Shown here in pieces: positions 22,013-32,814 of a DNA stretch of 64,000 bases. The notes beneath the pieces are model-generated. The model made no database searches and was not told where the DNA came from. It saw only the letters and a list, made by a program, of their open reading frames with translations. Each line of letters starts with the position of its first letter. Within the stretch, counting starts at the first letter, position 1. Both the position numbers and the translations under genes were made by a program. The DNA lies in assembly GCA_032622095.1 (NCBI GenBank), contig CP136064.1:2841280-2905279 (forward strand), read 5' to 3'. Source of the stretch: Siphonodentalium dalli (Eukaryota > Mollusca > Scaphopoda > Gadilida > Siphonodentaliidae).

Positions 22013-23154
22013 TCCTCTATTTATCCCCTATTTAGAGATATCTCCAATTTGTTTGGAGATATCTCCAATTCATTAAGAGATATCTCCAATTCATTAAGAG
22101 ATATCTCAAATTGTTATGAGATATCTCAAATTGCCAAGGAGATATCTCCATAATCACTAGCAGATATCTCTTAATTCACGAGGAGATATCTCTTAGCCAT
22201 GAGGAGATATCTCCAAATCTACGTGATTTGCAGATATCTCTTCTTCCAATTAAGAGATATCTCCATAATAATATGGAGATATCTCTAAATCACTAGCAGA
22301 TATCTCTTAATTCACGAGGAAATATCTCTTAGCCATGAGGAGATATCTCCAAATCTACGTGATTTGCAGATATCTCTTCTTCCAATTAAGAGATATCTCC
22401 ATAATAATATGGAGATACATGTATCTCTAAATCACTAGCAGATATCTCTTAATTCACGAGGAAATATCTCTTAGCCATGAGGAGATATCTCCGAATCTAC
22501 GTGATTTGCAGATATCTCCTCGTCCAATTAAGAGATATCTCCAAATGACTAAGAGATATTTCCTCGCGAATTAAGAGATATCTACAATTCATTAGCAGAT
22601 ATCTCTTAATTCACGAGGAGATATCTCTTAGTGGCATGATTTAGAGATATCTCTTAATTCGCGAGGAGATATCTCTTAGTCATTTGGAGATATCTCTTAA
22701 TGCTGTCGAATTGGAGATATCTCTTCGTGATCGAGGAGATATCTCTTTAAGCCTGTCCCAGTCATAACTACCGAATTGGAGATATCTATAGTGATCTAGG
22801 AGATATCTCTTAATTCAGCAGCCTAAGAGATATCTCCAAATGGCTAAGAGATATCCCCTAACGAACTAAGAGATATCTCTAAATGACTAAGAGATATCTC
22901 CTCGCGAATTAAGAGATATCTCTAAATCATGAGGAGATATCTCTTAGTCATTTGGAGATATCTCTTAATTGAATGAAGAGATATCTCCTCAGTCATGTCG
23001 ATTAAGAGATATCTCTAAATTGCTAGCAGATATCTCTTAATTCGCGAAGAGATATCTCTAAATCGCGAGGAGATATCTCTTAATTCACGAGGAGATATCT
23101 CTTAGCCACGAGGAGATATCTTCAAATAGGGGATAAATAGAGGAACGGCGCCCC
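22013..23154. mobile_element. TIR unit filled with a GAGATATCTC palindrome array
   Basis: The ends GGGGCACCGTTCCTCTATTT and (reversed) GGGGCGCCGTTCCTCTATTT match with one difference, and the match runs on for about 43 bp into the array. Everything between is built from the 10-bp palindrome GAGATATCTC, present roughly 45-50 times every 20-24 bp, with spacers such as AATTCACGAGG and ATGACTA. Some spacers pair with each other, so longer palindromes form. A three-step direct repeat (anchors CACTAGCAGATATC at 22155, 22291 and 22433) shows recent internal expansion. No coding sequence is present. It looks like a non-autonomous element that carries a satellite. Confidence 0.85.
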
Positions 23155-23159
23155 ATACA

Positions 23160-24855
23160 TAATATACTTACATGTGTGGATTTTTTGGTGGCACAATTGC
23201 GACAATATTGATTCTGGCAAGTTAGGGGTTATAGCGGCACATCTGTGCATCCGCTGCCCCTGCCTGTGCATGGGTGGTTTTACATGTGAACCCATCCCAA
23301 TGTTTTGGCCACTAAAATCACCCCAGATCGCCCATGGGTGGTCCCGGCTGGTTAGCTTCATTGCGATAAACATATCAAGATGTCGGTATTTCGAGTGTTA
23401 ATTGCCTGCCATGGCATTGGTTGGCGATTCCTATATGTATGGAGTTCTTAGCGGTACAAAGGTGACATGGGGTTCAGTCTGCAAGTAATGTCAATGCAAA
23501 TACCACATTGAAATTCTGGCAAGAAAGAGGGTTAATAATGTCACTTCTGCATGGTCGCGGCCCCAAACAATCCGTGTATGGGTTTTCATGAGATAGACAA
23601 TCTCAGCCTTCCAATGATGAATCAAATATTTCTACTATGATACCAATGAGGAAATGAAATTAGAAAATGGGAAAGTTAGTAATGTGTAAGAGACATTATT
23701 GTCAGACAATCTCAACCTTCCAGTGATGAATCAAATAATTCTTCTATAGGTCACCAGTGAAGAAACTAGAATGCACTCAGAGAGATGCCAACGTGAGCAA
23801 AAATGTAATAAACAATAATTTAAAAAATAATTTCACTGTATTTGACTTAATTTATTTAATTTAATTTAATGTTAGCAAAAAAAGAAAATTACCATTTCTC
23901 ATTTCATCATAGATAAAAGGCAAATTACTATATTAATCGTTTAAGTAATTAAAACCAATTCCATGTTGCCGAAAGGATGAGACTTTAATATCGATTACAT
24001 TTTTTTCAGCGGCATATTTTCATTTTCCGATAGTCAAAGTTGACCAAAGGAGCAATTATAAGAAATAATTAATACCATTTGTGTAAATATTGATAGCAGC
24101 CAATATGCAACAATAAATATCAATAATTAATCAATAACGATCATTTTATGTAATAATAAACTCTTCAAACGGTGTTCGTGTCAACAAATGCGTTTTGTTT
24201 TGTGTTACGTTATTCGTCGTATTTGACCCGGAACTCGGCTGAAGGTTAGGCTATTCAGCCTATTGCGTCGAATTACGAAATCGCGTTTTGAATGTCTATC
24301 TTTTCCCGTACGATAAAAAGAGGTCTTCACACGAACCAAAAATGATAAAACTTCCCAATTATAAGTAAAAATACCCAAATGAAGGAGTCTATGTAGGTCC
24401 CGAAGGAGTCTATAGACTCATTGATGTAGAGTTCTGATGGAGAAAATGTAGGCCGATCTATTTTTGTCATAACTCTGACTTATTTTGACCTGGGAGAAAA
24501 AATCGATATCGAGGCTCACTACGAGCATGCCAGTTTTAAATATAGAAACAGGGAATCCCGACAAATGGCGATATCGGCGACAAACAAATAATCGAAAACA
24601 ACACATAAAATAAACATAGCAAAAACGCGGCACAGTAAAAATGTCAGAACGCCACGAGGTTTTACATCGTTTTTGGTGACATCATGGAGTGAAACAGAGT
24701 AGGGTGACACCAACGTACATGTACCTACTAATCTGTCTGATCGCAATACTGTTGTGCGAGCGCACGTAATTAAACCGGACAATGAGATTTTGATATGTGG
24801 TGCTTCTAGGTACGATTAAGAATTTGAAGATGAAATTGTAAGAGACAATATTATT
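23160..24855. other. Non-coding, with a ~100-bp direct duplication
   Basis: GACAATCTCAGCCTTCCAAT (about 23606) recurs as GACAATCTCAACCTTCCAGT (about 23705), each followed by GATGAATCAAATA. A third relative, TTGTCAGACAATCT, stands at about 24855 just before the reverse transcriptase fragment. No gene is recognised. Confidence 0.45.
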
Positions 24856-24879
24856 GTCAGACAATCTGGTAAACCTGAT

Positions 24880-25320
24880 TATGTAGAATATAGATCGAAT
24901 TCCAGTTTATTCTAGAATGAATGTGGAATTTTTCAAGGATTATGAAAATAAGCATCTTTGACATTCTTTGTGACTTTATAGAATTTGGTTTCCCAATTGG
25001 AATCACACAAAGTAGACCAGAAAGAACTAAATCTAGAAATCACAAGGATGCTACTTTATTTCCTGTTGACATGGAGCTATATCGCACCAAAGAGAACACA
25101 TATAAGGCTATAATCGGTTCATTTGATAGAATTCCTTTCGATACAAACTTCTCATCACCTTTGAATTCTATTCCAAAGAAAGGTTCCGAGGAAAGTCAAG
25201 TTATTTGGAATTTAAGTTTCCAATAAATATGAATGTGAATCATCACATCCCAAAAAATACCTATTTGGGTGTGAATTATATTCTGACTAGGGGATTACCC
25301 GTCACAAAATGACAAGTATA
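24880..25320 (+). pseudogene. DIRS-like reverse transcriptase, N-terminal fragment
   Basis: The frames give IPVYSRMNVEFFKDYENK, then IEFGFPIGI, then ATLFPVDMELYRTKE, then SPLNSIPKKGSEESQVIW and, one frame on, VNHHIPKNTYLG. The order (a G-F-P-x-G block, a 'x-x-E' block, SPL-x-x-x-PKK, then the VN-x-x-I-P block) is that of the reverse transcriptase N-terminus in DIRS-type and related elements. Frameshifts near 24960 and 25220 and the loss of everything downstream, including the catalytic aspartates, show a dead fragment. It may come from the same family as the 13.7-17.3 kb mosaic. Confidence 0.7.
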
Positions 25321-25324
25321 TAAA

Positions 25325-26175
25325 TGTTCTTTGTTACTTTCTAGTGTCCGCGGTCATGAACAATGAACAAATTCTCATTTCTATATTAGAAATGGATTGG
25401 TCTTGCTTCTCTTTGATGTCACTGGATGCGCATGGGAATACTTTATTTCACTAAAAACTGTATTTCTACACCCACCCCACATATTCGCATGCAGATATTG
25501 AACGAAACAAAATCAGCATATTACTGATATTACTTTAAATATTACAATATATACTAACTGAAAAATACTCAATTATGGAGCCTTTATTCAGTAACGGAGG
25601 GGGCTTGCAGCACATTTTGATCTTAAACAGACCCCCTTGGGAGCCTGTATTCAGCATTCAGCCTAAGGATCACTGGCTCCTGCATTGCTGCCCATTTGTG
25701 GGTACACTTTATTTCAATAAAACTGTATTTTCTGCATCCCACCCTCTCCCCAACCCACATATATGCTTGCACATATGGAACGCAACAATCAAGATATTTT
25801 AGTTTGCTTGACCTATATAAATATAATGGCGTCATCGAAGTAACGAATGTAAAACTGAGGAAAATGAAAAGTTTTGTGTGATAGATAAATAAAATATGTA
25901 GCTAATGTCATCACTTGAACTGTTTATGTCCTTCGATTCCACACTCAATGCCAACTTTCATCTCATAGACAACATTCTTTACTTATTGTTCACACGATCT
26001 AGCAAATACATCTCATCTCATCTCGATCATACATATGAAATTTGGGACTGATCTGATCAAAGCTGCAAGCTGTAGTGAGTGCCAAATTATTTAATGATGC
26101 AAACTGATGCAAAGAGAAAAATCCAAGATACCCACAGTCACAATCATGACAACACAATGGTGAATTGGTCTGAAC
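25325..26175. other. Non-coding, faint duplication
   Basis: Two loosely related blocks (25440-25540 and 25690-25800) share ACTTTATTTCA, AAAACTGTATTT, CCCACCC and CACATAT in order. Nothing coding is seen. Confidence 0.4.
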
Positions 26176-26180
26176 TTTAA

Positions 26181-26370
26181 CCCATACAGAGCCCCAGACA
26201 AACATGAGCAGACAACACTCTTCTATATGCTTCTATATATGTGTGGGGCTCCCTGCAGGGTAATGGATGTTTTTTATTTTATGTCCTAAAAATTGTAAGA
26301 AACATTTATTTAAAAAAAATGATAAAAAATTGTTAGGCCAATGCATTCTCTTATATATGCGAGGCGACCT
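26181..26370 (+). mobile_element. Truncated MITE, CCCATACAGAGCCCCAG start
   Basis: TTAA lies at 26177-26180. The sequence is nearly identical to 59108-59300, including GTGGGGCTCCCTGCAGGGTA and the hairpin arm GGCCAATGCATTCTCTTATA. It breaks off at the hairpin centre (CGACCTATG, 26370), where the GC-rich array starts. Confidence 0.75.
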
Positions 26371-27225
26371 ATGGGTGGGGGTCAGGTGTTTCTAGGGGGT
26401 ATTGGGGTAAGCCACCCACACTTGCCATCAAATCAGCCGAAATCCTTACCGTTCTTGAAAATGGTCCATTCCCCATTTTCACTCCCTCGGGTGGTACCCC
26501 CTGGGGTGATGGATGGGGGGGGGGGTCAGGGAGTTTCTAGGAGGTATTTAGGGCAGGCCACCCACCCATGCTGTCAAATCGGCCAAAATCCTTACCATTC
26601 TCGAAAAGGGTCCATACCCCATTTTCACTCCCTTGGGTGGCACCCCCCCCCCCCCCCCCCCCCGCGATGGGTGGAGAGGGGGGTCGGGTGTTTATAGTGA
26701 GTATTTGCGGTGGGCCACACACCCCCATGCCGTCAAATTGGCCGAAATCCTTACTGTTCTCGAAAATGGTCCATACCCCATTTTCACCCCCTCAGAGTGT
26801 TACCCCCCCTCCCTCCTTTCATCCCCTCAGAGTGTTACCCCCCCCCCCCCCTCCCTCCTGGGGGGTCATGGGTGAGAGGGTTGGGTGTTTCTGGGGGGTA
26901 TTTGGGGCCGGCCACACACCCATGCTGTCAAATCGGCCGAAATCCTTGCCATTCTCGAAATGGTCCATACCCCATTTTTCCCCTCTTGGGGTGGTACCCC
27001 CCGGGGGTCATGGGTGGGGGTCGGGTGTTTCTAGGGGGTATTCGGGCCAGGCCCCCCACCCATGCCGTCAAATCGACCGAAATCATTGCCGTTCTCGAAA
27101 ATGGACCATACCCCATTTTCACCCTCTTGGGGTGGGGCCCCCCGGGGGTCATGGGTGGGGGGTCGGAGTGTTTCTAGGGGGTATTTGGGGCAGCCACCCA
27201 CCCAGGCCGTCAAATCGGCCGAAAG
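26371..27225 (+). repeat. GC-rich tandem array, 140-195-bp unit, with poly-C tracts
   Basis: Six units are anchored on TCAAAT(C/T)(A/G)GCCGAAATCC at 26428, 26574, 26733, 26928, 27068 and 27210. Each has CATACCCCATTTTCACCC and GGGTGTTTCTAGGGGGTAT. Long C runs (26641-26662, 26839-26851) vary between units. Open frames across it are proline-rich artefacts of the C runs. Confidence 0.85.
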
Positions 27226-27229
27226 TGAC

Positions 27230-28260
27230 AATTTTGGGAGTAATGCATACCAGTACATATGAATATTCCTACTCAATGAAACATAAATTGTCAGTTTGAC
27301 TCAAAATGAGCACCAAGATAGCGGTTAAATGATGGAAAAAGTAGATATATTTCCCCAGCATGCCTTGAAATTAATTACAAGTTGTGGTCGAAATATTTTA
27401 GTCAAAATGACGTTTTTGGTTCCATTGAGTTGGAATATTTATAAGTACCGGTATGCCTCACTTACATTGCACAGTTCTGCTCATTTCTTTTTGTAATATG
27501 ACTAGAATCCTAATGGTGATTTGCTGTTGAAATTTTATACCGCATTCTGTAAACTTAATATTTTGGGACCCAAAAAATGGCATATTTCATTGCTCCAATG
27601 AACAGTTAAAGGTACTCAACCCGTAAAGAGGGTCCCCATCTCAACAGATTCCAACAACAACAATCCGATCAGAGGGTCCTATATTACTATTTCTTTGGCT
27701 TTGGGGGTAAAAAATATTTGATTCGAGTCGAGGAACCCATCAAACAAAGCTCAGAGTTATTAGATATTGATTTTTGAAAATTCTTATGTTCTCGAGATGA
27801 GTACTTATAACTGCCGTCAATTTGGTAACATGCTCGAGATTTTACGCCAAAATTCTATTCAAACAGACAAGGATGGATAACTCTATAATCAAGTGGTAAT
27901 AATTGACTACGTACTGGGCCAGTAAGAATTCCCGATAATGAAAAATAATAGATTTCTAAAATCGATATCTAACAAATCTGAGCTTTGATGGGTGAGTCGA
28001 CTTCCTCGACTCGAATCAAATTTTTTTTACCCCCGAAGCCATTGAAATAGTAATTGAGAGGAGTTTTATCGGGTTGAGTACCTTTAACATGACCAATACA
28101 AAATAAAGTCACATTTCTCAACCAGTTCTAAATAATAGAAACTAATCTAGAAAATATTAGTGAAAATAGTCACATTTTTCACTTTCAGTTGTCATTTTGG
28201 TGGCCATCTTGGACCGAGGAATGTCGTGTTTATGCTTGATAACTCACCTGAAACAAAGTC
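27230..28260 (-). repeat. Dispersed repeat, inverted relative at 62960-63420
   Basis: The parts 27395-27609 and 28084-28260 match, in reverse, the block 62960-63330. Shared phrases include GAATATTCC(T/A)ACTCA, ATTTCTTTTTGTAATATGAC (reversed GTCATATTTCAACAAGAAAT) and CCATCTTGGA. The copy here is interrupted by a TTAA-flanked element at 27610-28083, which the copy at 63 kb lacks. Confidence 0.8.
27610..28083. mobile_element. TTAA-flanked foldback MITE, TIR AGGTACTCAACCCG
   Basis: TTAA lies at 27606-27609 and 28084-28087. AGGTACTCAACCCG at the left and CGGGTTGAGTACCT at the right are perfect inverted repeats. The arms stay similar for roughly 180 bp (shared GGGGGTAAAAAA and TTGATTCGAGTCGAGGAA). 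No coding sequence is present. The related repeat near 63105 has a single TTAA and no insert, an empty site. Confidence 0.9.
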
Positions 28261-28339
28261 TATGGCGGAGCAAAAGTCATGCACTCCTCATCCAGCCTCC
28301 AGATCCATAGGACCGAATGGGTTAATTTCATATTTGGTG

Positions 28340-28740
28340 TGGATGTTTCCTAGGTGACTCAAATGAAGTCACCAGGTCAAATAGTTACGAAGCTAGGACC
28401 ATAACTCTTTCCCACCATAGTAAATCTTAAAACGACTTCTACTCAAATTCCATTTCGGCCCAATGTGTTCATATTTGGTATAAAGGGTCCATGGCTGACT
28501 GTGGTTCAGATTTTTTCAAATGAGGTCACTCTGTCGAATGAGGGAGGAGCCAATGACATAACTAAAAAAAATTCAGATTGAACTCCTTGCTCAATTTAAC
28601 AAAAAAACGTTTTTTTTAACATATTATAAAATTTGAAACACAAGACCATTATAACATCTGCCGAGTTATGAAATTTTAATCTTTAATACATCTTTAATCA
28701 CCCCACATGATCCAGACCCCCACACTACCCCCAACCAACA
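28340..28740. other. Non-coding, weak tandem phrases
   Basis: TTCATATTTGGT is repeated (about 28326 and 28468), each followed by GTCAC(C/T)(A/C) phrases, like the flanks of other animal dispersed repeats. No gene is seen. Confidence 0.35.
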
Positions 28741-28750
28741 GCCACTCCAC

Positions 28751-29112
28751 CAGGGGCGCCAGAAGCATCCAAGGGCAGGGGTCAGAGCCTACAAAAAGGG
28801 CACTTTTCCGCAAAAAAGGGCATTTTCTCCGCAAACTCGGGGAAAATAACCATAAATTCATTGTGGCAAAAATCCCTATTTTAATGGTATTTGTCGGTTT
28901 TATGGCCGTTTTGTGATAAAATTGACAAAAAATTAATATTCCTTTTGAAATTGGTGGTATTTGGACAAAAAAAGTCACATTTTGCTATAAAAACACGAGA
29001 TTAAACACACAAAAAGCATTTTCTGTCTCCAGAAAAAGGGCAAGTCCTGCCCCCGCTCGCCCCCCTTGATCAAGGGCAGGGGGGTCAGCTGCCCCCTCTT
29101 CCGGCGCCCCTG
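28751..29112. mobile_element. hAT-type MITE with 8-bp target duplication
   Basis: The ends CAGGGGCGCCAGAAG and CTTCCGGCGCCCCTG are inverted repeats. The flanks carry the perfect 8-bp direct repeat CACTCCAC at 28743-28750 and 29113-29120. An 8-bp duplication with CAGGGG ends is diagnostic of the hAT superfamily. At 362 bp, with no transposase coding, it is non-autonomous. The intact duplication suggests a fairly young insertion. Confidence 0.93.
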
Positions 29113-29289
29113 CACTCCACCCCATATCATATTACAATTACCTCTCTCACCAGAAGCAGAGATATATTATCTACCATATGACATGGTAAGGAATTAGCTT
29201 CAGAGAGACAGACACAGTAATTGTTATTAATTTAGATTAGAATAACATATGCCATGGGACAGGCTTGTGTAAAAAACTACACTAGCACT

Positions 29290-30080
29290 GCTGTTTGTTA
29301 CGGAAGCACAGTAGCGCCACAAATAAAATAATAATTACGGCGTTTAAACGCCCTATTACGGCGTTTAAACGCCCTAATACGGCGTTTAAACGCCCTAATT
29401 ACGGCGTTTAAACGCCCTAATTACGGCATTTAAACGCCCTATTACGGCGTTTAAACGCCCTAATACGGCGTTTAAACGCCCTAATTACGGCGTTTAAACC
29501 CCCTAATGCGACATATGTGGAATGACTAGTGAACCTTCGGACTACTGAACCCTACCCGATCAATGTCTGAACAGAATGAGGTCCCCTAGCAGAGGGTGAA
29601 TTTGGTGATGCTAGCCGCTATGCGGGTAATATCTCTAAATTCACCCTCTGGGGACCTCATTCTGCAAATGTCAGGCACCTTATTTCCGGGCTTGATACCA
29701 CCACTGGTATATGCGTTGGTTTGGGTGCAATGTGTCTAACCGTGAAACATGTGGTCCCCTGCTATAAGCATATACCCTTCGCTATGTGCATGTTCGACTA
29801 AATGGGGGAGTTTTGAGTGCTTTCTAGTTCATTTTGGATTTTCGGAGAATCGGGCCTTCGGAGAATCGGGCCTTCGGAGTTATGGGCTTTCAGAGAAATC
29901 GGGCCTTCGGAATTATGGGGTTTCGGAGAATCGGGCCTTCGGAGTTATGGGCTTTCCAGGGCTGGCATTCTCAGAAATCCGGGCGGGCTAAGACCAGTAC
30001 TCCTCAATCAGCCTAGGTGGGCTATAGCCCTCCTCAGTGATGATGTCATAGCATGGACATTTTAGCCAACTACAGCGAAC
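29290..30080 (+). repeat. Left arm of a ~790-bp inverted repeat
   Basis: Almost every part of this arm recurs in reverse at 31968-32770. In order it holds a GGCGTTTAAACGCC array, the hairpin motif GAGGTCCCC...GGTGAATTTGGTGATGC, and a TTCGGAGAATCGGGCC tandem (29838-29960). Next to its inner end is GGGCTATAGCCCTCCTCAGT. The spacer between the arms is 1.9 kb. No coding sequence is credible. Confidence 0.88.
29337..29508. repeat. Eight-copy array of palindrome GGCGTTTAAACGCC
   Basis: Eight copies of the 14-bp palindrome are spaced by CTATTA, CTAATA or CTAATTA in a fixed order. The fifth has A for G (GGCATTTAAACGCC) and the last reads GTTTAAACCC. Every intact copy contains GTTTAAAC. The same array, with the same spacer order, is in the right arm at 32557-32730. 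Confidence 0.9.
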
Positions 30081-30106
30081 TCATTCTAAATACTGGTCAT
30101 GTGAAC

Positions 30107-31790
30107 TCATTTACCGAATATCTCTGAAATCCATTGAGATTTGTGGAAATGAGCCATGTGACGTCGTCCATTTGCACACACAAAAATAAACAATGTCCAA
30201 TAACTCTGCTTAAAATATCCTGCCGGACCTGGTTTTCGAACTCGTTCTAGATACTGATCATGTGAACACAAATAACAAAAATCTTTGAAATCCGTTGACA
30301 TTTGTGGAAATGAGCCCTGTGACGTTGTCTATATGCTATTTGGTAAATAATAAACAAAGTCCAATAACTCCGGTAAAAATAACCGGCTGGACCTGGCATG
30401 CGAACTCATTCTAGGTAATGGTCAGGTGAACTCATATACCAAATATCTTTGAAATCCATAGAGATTTGTGGAAATGAGCCCTGTGACGTCGTCTATATGC
30501 TATTTGGTAAATTCAACAAAAATAATAAACAAAGTCCAATAACTCTGGTAAAAATATCCGGCTGGACCTGGCATGCGAACTCATTCTAGGTAATGGTCAG
30601 GTGAACTCATATACCAAATATCTTTGAAATCCATAGAGATTTGTGGAAATGAGCCCTGTGACGTTGTCTATATGCTATTTGGTAAATAATAAACAAAGTC
30701 CAATAACTCCGGTAAAAATAACCGGCTGGACCTGGCATGCGAACTCATTCTAGGTAATGGTCAGGTGAACTCATATACCAAATATCTTTGAAATCCATAG
30801 AGATTTGTGGAAATGAGCCCTGTGACGTCGTCTATATGCTATTTGGTAAATTCAACAAAAATAATAAACAAAGTCCAATAACTCTGGTAAAAATATCCGG
30901 CTGGACCTGGCATGCGAACTCATTCTAGGTAATGGTCAGGTGAACTCATATACCAAATATCTTTGAAATCCATAGAGATTTGTGGAAATGAGCCCTGTGA
31001 CGTTGTCTATATGCTATTTGGTAAATAATAAACAAAGTCCAATAACTCCGGTAAAAATAACCGGCTGGACCTGGCATGCGAACTCATTCTAGGTAATGGT
31101 CAGGTGAACTCATATACCAAATATCTTTGAAATCCATAGAGATTTGTGGAAATGAGCCCTGTGACGTCGTCTATATGCTATTTGGTAAATTCAACAAAAA
31201 TAATAAACAAAGTCCAATAACTCTGGTAAAAATATCCGGCTGGACCTGGCATGCGAACTCATTCTAGGTAATGGTCAGGTGAACTCATATACCAAATATC
31301 TTTGAAATCCATAGAGATTTGTGGAAATGAGCCCTGTGACGTTGTCTATATGCTATTTGGTAAATAATAAACAAAGTCCAATAACTCCGGTAAAAATAAC
31401 CGGCTGGACCTGGCATGCGAACTCATTCTAGGTAATGGTCAGGTGAACTCATATACCAAATATCTTTGAAATCCATAGAGATTTGTGGAAATGAGCCCTG
31501 TGACGTCGTCTATATGCTATTTGGTAAATTCAACAAAAATAATAAACAAAGTCCAATAACTCTGGTAAAAATATCCTGCCGGACCTGGCTTGTGAACGCA
31601 TTCTAGGTAACGGTCAGGTGAACTCATATACCAAATATCTTTGAAATCCGTAGACATTTGTTCAAGTTCTGACTCGATCAAATTCGGGACAGACGGACGG
31701 ACGGACGGCCAGACAGACGGACGGACGGAACCCATTCCTATATCACCCGCAAATTTTAAATTTGGCGGGGGATAATAACAAGAGCACTGC
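30107..31790 (-). repeat. Dimeric satellite, alternating 164- and 175-bp monomers
   Basis: Anchors GTGACGT(T/C)GTC at about 30319, 30483, 30658, 30822, 30997, 31161, 31336 and 31500 give spacings that strictly alternate 164 and 175 bp, so the true repeating unit is a 339-bp dimer. The longer monomer has the extra 11 bp TTCAACAAAAA after GGTAAA. The array ends in a (GGAC)n run and TTTGGCGGGGGATA (31690-31772), the reversed head of the repeat at 1019. Confidence 0.92.
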
Positions 31791-31967
31791 ATTATATGAG
31801 TAGTGACTCACGATTAATGTTTCTGACTCTATCACCCTATAACCGATGGCCCTTATTCGGGTGGGTAAAGTCTATGGGGTGAGGTACATTTTGGAATGGC
31901 TCCCTTTGTAAAATGTATTAACGCAGTTTAGTTCAGATAATGACTATTTCCATTGTCGTGAATGTGA

Positions 31968-32770
31968 TTTCGCTGTAGTTAGCTAAAATGTCCATGCTAT
32001 GACATCATTCACTGAGGAGGGCTATAGCCCACCTAGGCTGATTGAGGAGGGCTGGTCTTAGCCCGCCCGGATTTCTGAGAATGCCAGCCCTGGAAAGCCC
32101 ATAACTCCGAAGGCCCGATTCTCCGAAACCCCATAATTCCGAAGGCCCGATTTCTCCGAAAGCCCGATTCTCCGAAAGCCCATAACTCCGAAGGCCCGAT
32201 TCTCCGAAGGCCCGATTCTCCGAAAATCCAAAATGAACTAGAATGCACTCAAAACTCCCCCATTTAGTCGAACATGCACATAGCGAAGGGTATATGCTTA
32301 TAGCAGGGGACCACATGTTTCACGGTTAGACACATTGCACCCAAACCAACGCATATACCAGTGGTGGTATCAAGCCCGGAATAAGGTGCCTGACATTTGC
32401 AGAATGAGGTCACCAGAAGGTGAATTTAGAGATATTACCCGCATAGCGGCTAGCATCACCAAATTCACCCTCTGCTAGGGGACCTCATTCTGTTCAGACA
32501 TTGATCGGGTAGGGTTCAGTAGTCCGAAGGTTCACTAGTCATTCCACATATGTCGCATTAGGGCGTTTAAACGCCGTAATTAGGGCGTTTAAACGCCGTA
32601 TTAGGGCGTTTAAACGCCGTAATAGGGCGTTTAAACGCCGTAATTAGGGCGTTTAAACGCCGTAATTAGGGCGTTTAAACGCCGTATTAGGGCGTTTAAA
32701 CGCCGTAATAGGGCGTTTAAACGCCGTAATTATTATTTTATTTGTGGCGCTACTGTGCATGCTTCCGTAG
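31968..32770 (-). repeat. Right arm of the ~790-bp inverted repeat
   Basis: This is the reverse counterpart of 29290-30080, with few substitutions. The GGCGTTTAAACGCC array lies at 32557-32730 in eight intact copies. A hairpin GAATGAGGTCACC...GGGGACCTCATTC lies at 32400-32495. Confidence 0.88.
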
Positions 32771-32814
32771 TTTGTTGCCAATTTCAAATTAAAAAAAATT
32801 CTGTTCACAAGCCT

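Noticed and set aside
22013-23154. CRISPR-like or operator array from the regular GAGATATCTC palindromes
   Set aside because: Spacers are themselves related and partly palindromic, spacing varies, and inverted ends bound the unit. A transposon-borne satellite explains it better.
24519-24782. Minus-strand frame with a hydrophobic middle, possible small membrane protein
   Set aside because: There are competing overlapping frames, no signal or family match, and no transcript features.
26568-27299. Proline-rich open frames over the GC-rich array
   Set aside because: They follow poly-C runs and tandem units in several frames and on both strands, with no fixed phase.
29749-32316. Open frames with repeated SENRAFGVMGF-type phrases in the two inverted arms
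   Set aside because: They are translations of the short TTCGGAGAATCGGGCC tandem; several frames are open at once and no gene context exists.
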